DNA from: Chara braunii
Taxonomy: Eukaryota; Streptophyta; Charophyceae; Charales; Characeae
Length of the DNA: 24,287 bases
Assembly (NCBI GenBank): GCA_003427395.1
Contig: BFEA01000663.1
Span: 263,663-287,949 of the forward strand
Reading direction: 5' to 3'
Shown: one piece after another, positions 18,326-24,287 of the stretch
Layout: every line of letters begins with the position of its first letter
Numbering within the stretch: the stretch's first letter is position 1
Program-made: the position numbers and the translations under genes
The notes under the pieces: generated by a model
Told to the model about the DNA's origin: nothing
The model's database searches: none
The model's input: the letters and a program-made list of their open reading frames with translations, nothing else

Positions 18326-19926
18326 TTTTTTGACTGACCCGGGCCTGGCATGTAAGGGAAGTCCTTTAAGAAGTGTTGTCCCTCACATCTCAGGCAGACC
18401 CCCTTCTCCTTTCTTCTTCTCCCGACTCCCTCCTGGATCTTGAGGTCATGCCAGGGGAGTGTGGAGGGATTGAGAGGGTCACTAGGCAGGTTAGGGCGCT
18501 GGGAAGAGGAAGGACGACGTCCCTTATCCTTCCCCTTGGTAGTGGCTGAGGCTGTGGGGATGGAGAACTTTCTCTGCGACTGCAGAGCTCCCAACACAGC
18601 CTGAGTCACCACTGCTGCAACATCTGTCTCAGCAGCAGATCCGGTCCCACCTGAAGGCGCATCAGGCTGAGAATCGGTATCTGATCCTGAGGCATATCCC
18701 ACATGAGTAAGGGCTGCCTTTCCCCTTCTGCTGCCTCTAGGGAAGGCACTCTTCCTCCTGTCAGAGGTTGGGGCCTGGACATGGAGCTTGGCCTCCATTT
18801 CCAGGGCTGCACGACCAAAGGACCTCCAGCCCTTGTACCCAGCGTTGTAGAGTGCAACAGCAAACTTCTCAGGCGCGGCCCTGCAAAAGCTGGTTAACAT
18901 ATCATCAGGTGCCATGACCAGCCCAGGGGTGGAGGTGAGCTGCTCGAACTCAGCAAACAAGGCCTGTAAGGTGCCGCTGTACCGCTGCTGTCCCAGGCGA
19001 GCAATCCTGTCAGCAGCCTTGCGGGCCCGCTCCTTGTCCGCAAACCGGTCCTCCAGGGCCTGCAGAAGTCTGTCTACCCCCAACCCAAAGGCCCAGTCCT
19101 CCATGGACTGCTGCAGACTGCTGGAAGTTGAGGTGGCCCACTTCAGTGCAGGCCCTTCCAGCAGCCCCAAAACAGTCCCCACCTTGGTCTGTTCTACGCA
19201 GACAAAGCCCCTCAAGTAGGCTCTGGTCCCAGCAGCCCAGTCCCCAACATCAGTCTTGCGGTCATCGCCCCTGAACTTGTTGGGAGCAGGGATCTTGGGA
19301 CCTCTGTCTGCTGCAGTCACAGCAGCATAGGTGGCCTTTACTGAGGCCTTTTGGGAAGGAGTAGATGACCGGGAGGAATGTGCAGATCCAGCATGGGATG
19401 AATGAGGGGAAGAAGGTTGTGAAGGAGGAGGAGAGGATTTGGGTTTCAGCAGAGGGAGCTGAGGAGTGATCAGCTTGGCGGCTGCCAGCTGAGCAGACAA
19501 GCCCTGGATAGAGTCCAGGATCCTGAACTGCTGAGCTGACAGCTCGTCAACCCGACGCTCCAGCCGCACAAAACGGTCATCCCGGTTTGTGAACTGGGAG
19601 TTGGGGATCTTGTGCTCCAACAGGATCATCTCAGCCATGTGCTTGGTGACCTGGGAGCACCGATCATCAGTGAGCGACTTCTCTAGCTGCTGCAACAGAT
19701 ACTCTCTTCTGGAGTGATCTGTTGCAGCCTCTAGCTCAGCAGCCTCCTGCCGTGCCAATTCAGCTACTCTGGCCTGTTGCAGCTTGAGCTGCTCTTCTGC
19801 CTCCTTCTTCAGCCTCTGAGTAGCAGTCAGAGGTGGAGAGGGTGCAGTGGAGGCAGAAGGTTGTTCGCCCTCTGCCTTCACCACAACCTCTACCTGTGGC
19901 TGCTGCTCATTCCCCTGATCCGACAT
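18322..19926 (-). CDS. Element C gag, 534 codons
   Basis: Gag is the structural protein of the cytoplasmic particle that packages element RNA. The start ATG (MSDQGNEQQPQ) is the first ATG of the long frame and follows an A-rich leader segment. Residues about 35-75 form a Lys/Glu/Gln/Leu-rich coiled-coil candidate, followed by a Ser/Pro-rich linker. A capsid-like region from about 200 to 370 contains KFRGDDRKTDVGDW and the LLEGPALKWA segment seen in retrotransposon gag domains. Near the C-terminus a zinc knuckle is recognisable (CLRCEGQHFLKDF, about 511-523), but it is degenerate: one residue short, and the last Cys is Phe. The frame has no internal stop and ends at TGA 18322-18324, directly after the slip site. 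Confidence 0.88.
   Translation of the reverse strand: MSDQGNEQQPQVEVVVKAEGEQPSASTAPSPPLTATQRLKKEAEEQLKLQQARVAELARQEAAELEAATDHSRREYLLQQLEKSLTDDRCSQVTKHMAEMILLEHKIPNSQFTNRDDRFVRLERRVDELSAQQFRILDSIQGLSAQLAAAKLITPQLPLLKPKSSPPPSQPSSPHSSHAGSAHSSRSSTPSQKASVKATYAAVTAADRGPKIPAPNKFRGDDRKTDVGDWAAGTRAYLRGFVCVEQTKVGTVLGLLEGPALKWATSTSSSLQQSMEDWAFGLGVDRLLQALEDRFADKERARKAADRIARLGQQRYSGTLQALFAEFEQLTSTPGLVMAPDDMLTSFCRAAPEKFAVALYNAGYKGWRSFGRAALEMEAKLHVQAPTSDRRKSAFPRGSRRGKAALTHVGYASGSDTDSQPDAPSGGTGSAAETDVAAVVTQAVLGALQSQRKFSIPTASATTKGKDKGRRPSSSQRPNLPSDPLNPSTLPWHDLKIQEGVGRRRKEKGVCLRCEGQHFLKDFPYMPGPGQSKN
18325..18331 (-). promoter_or_regulatory. Programmed -1 ribosomal frameshift site, A AAA AAC
   Basis: In the gag frame the last codons are TCA AAA AAC TGA, so the heptamer fits X XXY YYZ exactly and the stop follows at once. 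Pol is open in the -1 frame from this point. It would set the Gag to Gag-Pol ratio. Confidence 0.82.
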
Positions 19927-20355
19927 TTTCCCAGTTCAAATAAAAACCAAAAATAAAATAACAGCAGAAAGAATTGCAGCGATACACAGATTCCCGCAGA
20001 TACCCTGGAATCGCTGCAGCACTCAACACTGGAGTAGGTGGGTGAATAGGCAATCAACAGTTTGGGGTTAGAAGGGTGTCTCTGGGGTCAGGTGTCAGAT
20101 AGACTGTAAGTCCAGCAAAATCAGTCACACGATTTCCTTTTACTGACCTCGAACCACACTGGAAGTAACACAATCACTCCACTAGTCTTCCAGAGAGCCA
20201 CTAGAAGTTCCAGTGTCCACTAGAAAACAAGTGTAATCAGTGGGAATGATAGAAATGGTTAGTACAGACACAGAGAGATCAAATACCACAAGCGATGCAG
20301 ACAGTTACCCTGTAACCTATCTCATACTCAATTTCAGACCCTGATGACTCTGGCG

Positions 20356-20375
20356 GCCATACCCTAGGGTATGGC
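20356..20375. other. Perfect 20-bp palindrome in the element C leader
   Basis: GCCATACCCTAGGGTATGGC equals its own reverse complement. As RNA it folds into an 8-bp stem with a self-complementary CUAG loop, or pairs between two molecules over 20 bp, the form expected of a dimer-initiation element. Confidence 0.75.
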
Positions 20376-20481
20376 GAATCACAGTTTTCACTGTATCCAG
20401 TGAAATACTAGAAATCCAACTCTGCGATTTGACAGTACTGACTGTTTTCACTTTGCGATTTATTGGGGACTGACAAAACGG

Positions 20482-20500
20482 AATTCTGACTGACAGAATT
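20482..20500. other. 7-bp inverted repeat in the leader
   Basis: AATTCTG-ACTGA-CAGAATT gives a perfect 7-bp stem and a 5-base loop. It lies about 107 bp from the 20-bp palindrome and may be part of the same folded leader. Confidence 0.5.
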
Positions 20501-21462
20501 GAAGTTATGACTGACCCTAGGTAGCACAGGCTAAAAAGAGACTCAGCGCAAACAACAATTCCCAGTATCACTACTTTTCCAATGCAGAATTCACTGTTTG
20601 AACATCCCAGGACAATCGCAATACAGTATAACTGTCACAGGACAAGTTTGGACTGTAAAGAGTCAACAGATGATGAGATATGAGCAGAGGGAGGTAGGGG
20701 GAGAGATGGCTATGGCTGTCATGCAGTCTGCGATTTTCATATCCAGTCACTGACAGACAGATAGACCATTATCTTTCACTAAACTACTACTGTCTGGATC
20801 GCAATACAGGTAGGTGCATGGAACGGACTCACTTGCAGAGAATCTTGCAGGTGATGATGAAGATCTGGCTATGGCTGATGATACCCTGATCTCGCCAATT
20901 TCCTCCAGAGCTTCTCCCAGACAATCCCACGCACAGAACTGCTTCAAACTTGTTGATCCTCTTCAGGATCCTGTGGCGCTGCACCCCTTTACTCCAGATA
21001 CCCTGTATCTGGTCCTGTGGCACCCAATTCGCCAACTCCAAAATGTCTCCCCACAGTGCCAGGTGGCCGCTGATGCTAAAAATAGCCCCGGATGGGGTTA
21101 TTCTTCCTGGAGATTGCTATGGTAGGTCAATCTCCCTCAGCGCAACCCAGGGATGATGCCGCTCAGGGTTCCCTGATGTCCTCAGGGATAATTCGCCACT
21201 CTGGGGTAACTCGTTGTATCACCCTCAAGGTTGGCTATGGCGAATTAGCCCTGTATTCGCCACTTCTTGCCAAGCGCCCTGACAGGCTCAGTGCGCTTGT
21301 TCAGTGCAACCACTTAACACTTGAATTCACCGCTGCAAGTCTTCTTCCCGGCTGACTTAGTACTGGGGAAGATGAATCGCCATGAAACTCTCGCCAGTAT
21401 ATCGCCAGGATGAAGAAGATGCCTCAGTGCGCTCAACCCTCAGTGCTCCAATTCCAATCTCG

Positions 21463-21473
21463 CTCCGATACCA
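21463..21473 (-). promoter_or_regulatory. Primer-binding site of element C (tRNA-iMet type)
   Basis: TGGTATCGGAG on the - strand, two bases (GT) after the 5' LTR end. It matches the complement of the plant initiator tRNA-Met 3' end except for one base (land plants have TGGTATCAGAG). Element F carries the identical variant. Confidence 0.85.
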
Positions 21474-21475
21474 AC

Positions 21476-22508
21476 TATTATGAACTTGGTTGTATGACGG
21501 ATCTTCTCGCCACTCACACACAGACAATCTCACACATTCCCATACATGCATAAGAGAAGGGGAGAGAAGAGACAGAGTCCACACTGCACACAGGTGAGGA
21601 TAAACAGTGGAAGACAATTATGCACAGCAGGGGAGAAGACACACAGTGTTTCTCACTCTCTGACACAACTCCCAACAACCAATCACAAGAAAGAACCTGC
21701 GAAGATCACAATTGAAATTGTCACTGATGATGAACCACTCACACAATTATCGTAACAGAGTTTGTTCCAGTATCTCGCCACACTCAGAACTCACACCCCA
21801 CTCTCTATCCTACACCCAGTTAGTAGCACTGCATCAGGACACCCTTCCAGAGGCCAGCGCCAACCACCCTGATGAAGAACAGGTCCTGCGATGAAGTCTT
21901 CAGTGCCGAGGAACAACTCTAACGAAGGAACAGGCAGCTATGGCTGCCACCACCCACGAATCACCACTGTAGAGCCTCAATACAGCCCGGCCATACGCAG
22001 ATACCCCCAGGGGTAGCTGCGCTGAGGATGCCCCAGCTATGGCAGACTCAGAGAGGGCCGGCTATGGCTGTTGTTGCGGTGCGTCCCAGCATGCCGCCTG
22101 TAGACAGGTACCGCCACCAGCTTCCTTGGCTTCTCCAATGCTGCTCGCGAGAAATGAACTGCCAAAAGTCCTGAACCGACGGGCCTAGCCTATCTATAGA
22201 CTCCCTAGACCTAGACCGGACTGACTGACCGACCAGTACAGTTGCTGTTTCGGCCTCTCGGCCTCTACCGGACCCGGCTATAGGCTATCGGACCGTCTAA
22301 CAGTATAGGCCGCTTAGGGCCTGTGTGTCCTAGTGTGGTTAGTACCGGGCCTGTATTTCCCCGGATTTGCAGATCTGTCCCTCACGAATTTCCTTACAGG
22401 CAGGTCTCTCGGTTAGCCCTCAGCCAAATAAAATTACGAATCTAACCTACTGGGTTAGTGTACAGCCTCGCTGTCAAACTCGGCAGCAGAAATCAGCAAG
22501 TCATTGCA
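21476..22508 (-). repeat. Element C 5' LTR (1033 bp)
   Basis: Same termini as the 3' LTR, except that the last bases read TA instead of CA. It is about 97% identical to the 3' LTR by eye, with roughly 30 substitutions and a deletion of about 40 bp near 22336. Three octamers are conserved (21937, 22036, 22061). It should contain the promoter for the genomic RNA; I could not pick a convincing TATA box. Confidence 0.9.
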
Positions 22509-22620
22509 CACGACTCTTGCCTATGGGACTGCCCTTTTACTCGTGGGATGTGACTCTTCAATATGACTTTTCACTATGAGACGTGACTTTTGCCCCTGAG
22601 ATGTGACTTTTTGTTGGGTG
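22509..22620. repeat. 20-bp degenerate tandem repeat (right half)
   Basis: It continues the array interrupted at 13561. The clearest unit is GTGACTTTTGCCCCTGAGAT (about 22583-22602), with neighbours beginning ATGACTTTT or GTGACTCTT. Confidence 0.65.
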
Positions 22621-22746
22621 CCTGTTGGACTGGACTGCTGAGGTACCCGACTGTGACTTTTCTAATTTGACTAATTCGGTCTTTCTTGGCCAGGGCCTCT
22701 GACCCTGTGACCCGAATTTGGGGCCTGAATCGTGGAAGGCCTTTCA
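22509..22746 (-). repeat. Element E LTR, 5' part (right of the element C insertion)
   Basis: It begins with the CACG target duplication and continues the 20-bp tandem repeats to about 22620. The start of the LTR is tentatively the TGAAAGGCC near 22746 on the - strand, just after the integrase remnant. The purine tract before it is weak, so this boundary is uncertain. Confidence 0.5.
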
Positions 22747-22791
22747 CTCTCGCCGGCCTAATTTTGAGGTCCTCTGAGAAAATTACCAATT

Positions 22792-23094
22792 TTATCTATC
22801 TATTATGTTAACTCCTATTCTAGCTCTTTCATAATAGGACACAATATGCGGTGCTGTTTCTATTAGTTCATCTCTTGTAAACCAGCGATCTTCCGTAGGT
22901 TCCTAATAGGCAAATCTGACCATATATTGTCGTTCTGGTCTACCCCTGTGCCCAGATCTGTAAACATCTTCCCCAACAATCGTATCCACATCATACTTAC
23001 CATCCATATCAGGGGGAATCATAGATCTGGGTGTCGAAAACATCTCTTTACTCACACAAGGGAGTAACTTTGATGCATGTGAAACGGTATTCAC
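22792..23094 (-). pseudogene. Element E integrase C-terminal remnant
   Basis: Only the last hundred or so codons remain. The segment begins at the degenerate equivalent of YPVFHASKL (NTVSHASKLLP), then SMIPPDMDGKYDVDTIVG and RQYMVRFAY. A TAG at 22903-22905 stands exactly where elements A and C have glutamine (FLYQ and FAFQ). The same frame continues with EPTEDRWFTRDELIETAP to a TAA at 22792-22794. This tail places element E on the - strand with its LTR to the left. Upstream homology ends abruptly at about 23095. Confidence 0.8.
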
Positions 23095-23434
23095 CTGCTA
23101 GCGGTAGCGAATGCAGATCCCGGGGCTCGATCCCTAGACTTTGCCTTACCTGTGTACATTACCTGCGTCGACCCCGAGAGTTGAACCCGTGACCTGTGTA
23201 TTCGTAACAGTCGATAGCCTGTCATAGGGTCCGTAGGTTGTAGGGGTTCGATCTGTAGACCTGTCGGATAGAGGTCTTAGGGAGTTCTAGAAGTCGTATC
23301 TATAAGACTTCTGAAAGGTCAAGGTCGTAGCTGCTACAGTCCTGAAAGGTCAAGGTCGTAGCTGCTACAGTATTCAAAAGGCCAGAACTACAGACTTCCG
23401 GAAGGTCCCAGTAGTGGCCTTTCGAAGTTGGCTC
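23095..23434. other. Unassigned region with B-box-like words and a tandem repeat
   Basis: No gene seen. Three short stretches resemble the tRNA-type internal promoter B box: GGCTCGATCCC near 23125 (+), GGGTTCAACTC near 23180 (-), GGGTTCGATCTG near 23245 (+). This hints at tRNA-derived SINE debris, but no complete tRNA fold is visible. Confidence 0.3.
23311..23371. repeat. Two exact 30-bp direct repeats
   Basis: Positions 23311-23340 and 23342-23371 are identical and separated by one C, so the period is 31 bp. A third, partial relative (GAAGGTCCCAGTAG) may follow at about 23401. Confidence 0.9.
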
Positions 23435-23589
23435 ACATCTAGACAGAGGCAAGTGGGCAAGTGGTGAAGTCCATCCTTGCTGAGTCAGCGGTACCAGTCC
23501 CGATCAGTCCTAGTCCAGTCAAGCAAGTACCGTATGGGACTGTGTGCACCATGGGCATGGGAAAGGGGCAGATCAACGAGTTACAAAAG

Positions 23590-23596
23590 TATAAAT
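23590..23596 (+). promoter_or_regulatory. TATA-like box
   Basis: TATAAAT in an otherwise GC-rich setting, about 30 bp upstream of CATTCATTCATTCC. The spacing would suit an RNA polymerase II promoter, for example in an LTR. This is a single motif without supporting data. Confidence 0.4.
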
Positions 23597-23739
23597 CAAG
23601 AGGCAGCGCCAAGCCATTCATTCATTCCTGCGTAAGCCATGCGGAAGCGCTGCCACAACAACTTGTGCAAGGTGGTCTGCAATATGCCCGAAGGCGAAGT
23701 GGGCCGGAGGAGAACTTAGTCATAGCGGTAGAGGTAGTA

Positions 23740-23753
23740 GCGGCCATAGCCGC
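23740..23753 (+). other. GCGGC-CATA-GCCGC hairpin
   Basis: Perfect 5-bp stem around the CATA loop, built on the recurring octamer; a second octamer overlaps its right arm at 23752-23759. Confidence 0.6.
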
Positions 23754-24205
23754 CATAGCTAGGAGAAGAGTGGAGTGTGTGCATGCGTGTGTACAGTGTG
23801 TCGCGTGTGGGATATCCAGGGTGATCCTAAGTTGAGTGTGTGTGAACAGCAGAGTAGGACGCAGGGACGAATAGGGAGTTGTACAGGTGCTGACGCGCCA
23901 TAGCCATCAGAAGCGAGATTGTATTTGAACTATGTTCTGGGTTACCATATCTCTGAGCTTTGAGTGGGCGCTTGTCGCCGGTTTGTTGTGCTACTTGTTT
24001 ACATGCATGTGAAGTGTGAAAGAAAGCGAGTCTGGTTGCATTGATTAGAGCTGGTACCCGCTATCCCATACGCCATCGCCGTTGCCGCAGGTCAGAGACG
24101 CGCGCCAGGTGGGGCACTATAGCTGAAGTGCGCCGCCGTTGAAGACGAAGTCCGCCATAGCTGAATTGCGGAGGAGGTCGTCGCCGTCTGTATCTGCAAG
24201 AAGAA

Positions 24206-24208
<3 letters not shown>

Positions 24209-24287
<79 letters not shown>
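24209..24287. repeat. (GA)n microsatellite at right edge
   Basis: Perfect GA tract to the last base of the window, in the same strand sense as the tract at 1-86. Confidence 0.97.

Larger units (their letters stand above)
19927..21460 (-). other. Element C untranslated leader (about 1.5 kb)
   Basis: Long non-coding leader between the primer-binding site and the gag start. I see no conserved protein in it. It holds three exact GCCATAGC octamers in sense orientation (20709, 20868, 21234), a perfect 20-bp palindrome (20356-20375), a 7-bp-stem hairpin (20482-20500), and many ACTGACA and GCGATT words. Packaging and dimerisation signals of retroelements usually lie in this position. Confidence 0.7.
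13562..22508 (-). mobile_element. Element C: complete Ty3/gypsy LTR retrotransposon, nested in the element E LTR
   Basis: A full-length element of 8947 bp on the - strand. The order is 5' LTR (22508-21476), primer-binding site, leader, gag, a -1 frame pol (protease, RT, RNase H, integrase), polypurine tract, 3' LTR (14636-13562). The 4-bp sequence CACG flanks both sides (13558-13561 and 22509-22512), which fits a target duplication. Integrase follows RNase H, the Ty3/gypsy order. Gag is open throughout. Pol carries two in-frame TAG codons and one 1-bp deletion, so it is probably non-autonomous now, though it is the best-preserved copy in the window. Confidence 0.92.
23435..24208 (+). other. 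LTR-like or leader-like region without genes
   Basis: It has four exact GCCATAGC octamers on the + strand (23743, 23752, 23897, 24154) and a TATA-like box at 23590. Octamers elsewhere in the window lie in LTRs or leaders in sense orientation. By analogy this may be the LTR or leader of another + strand element that continues past the window. A 124-codon open frame (23461-23835) overlaps these signals and has no recognisable domain. Confidence 0.4.

Noticed and set aside
20317-20571. 84-codon frame in the element C leader
   Set aside because: It spans the palindrome and hairpins, has no domain, and short frames are expected in 1.5 kb of leader.
23461-23835. 124-codon open frame on the + strand
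   Set aside because: It overlaps a TATA-like box, the CATA hairpin and octamer copies, has low-complexity Val/Ala/Ile stretches and no recognisable domain.

Overview
This is eukaryotic nuclear DNA made almost entirely of Ty3/gypsy-type LTR retrotransposons in several states of decay. I see no host gene, rRNA, tRNA gene, CRISPR array or bacterial-style operon. The primer-binding sites resemble the complement of the plant initiator-tRNA-Met 3' end, and the pol proteins look like those of streptophytes. A charophyte alga such as Chara is my best guess, but the window alone cannot prove it. Both edges are (GA)n tracts on the same strand, as if the contig ended at microsatellites.

Layout, left to right. 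(1) 1-300: GA tract and unassigned spacer. (2) Element A, + strand, 301-2783: a 5'-truncated copy keeping only a broken integrase and a full 3' LTR. (3) 2784-3987: unassigned DNA with a CTT tract, the 3' end of an LTR with its primer-binding site (element F, + strand), a GATT tract and an AT-rich stretch. (4) Element B, - strand, about 3988-10570: 3' LTR and a heavily mutated gag-pol, without its 5' LTR. (5) Element D, + strand, about 10575-12890: broken integrase and 3' LTR, joined head to head with B. (6) Element E, - strand: the integrase tail (22792-23094) and an LTR cut in two (about 12891-13561 and 22509-22746). (7) Element C, - strand, 13562-22508: a complete 8.9-kb element inside the E LTR, with two LTRs (1075 and 1033 bp, about 97% identical by eye), a 4-bp target duplication CACG, a primer-binding site, a 1.5-kb leader, an intact 534-codon gag, and a pol carrying two stop codons and one 1-bp deletion. 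(8) 23095-24208: unassigned, with a tandem 30-bp repeat, a TATA-like box and a cluster of a recurring octamer.

Element C explains how these genes work together. Gag forms the particle. Pol (protease, reverse transcriptase, RNase H, integrase) lies in the -1 frame and appears to be reached by a canonical A AAA AAC slip site directly before the gag stop, followed by a hairpin. Other notable signals are 15 exact copies of GCCATAGC, in the sense orientation of every element whose direction is known and sometimes inside longer CATA-loop hairpins; a 20-bp perfect palindrome in the C leader; G-to-A and C-to-T type damage in the old copies; and a 19-bp Nextera (Tn5 mosaic end) sequence inside element B that is almost certainly a library or assembly artefact.
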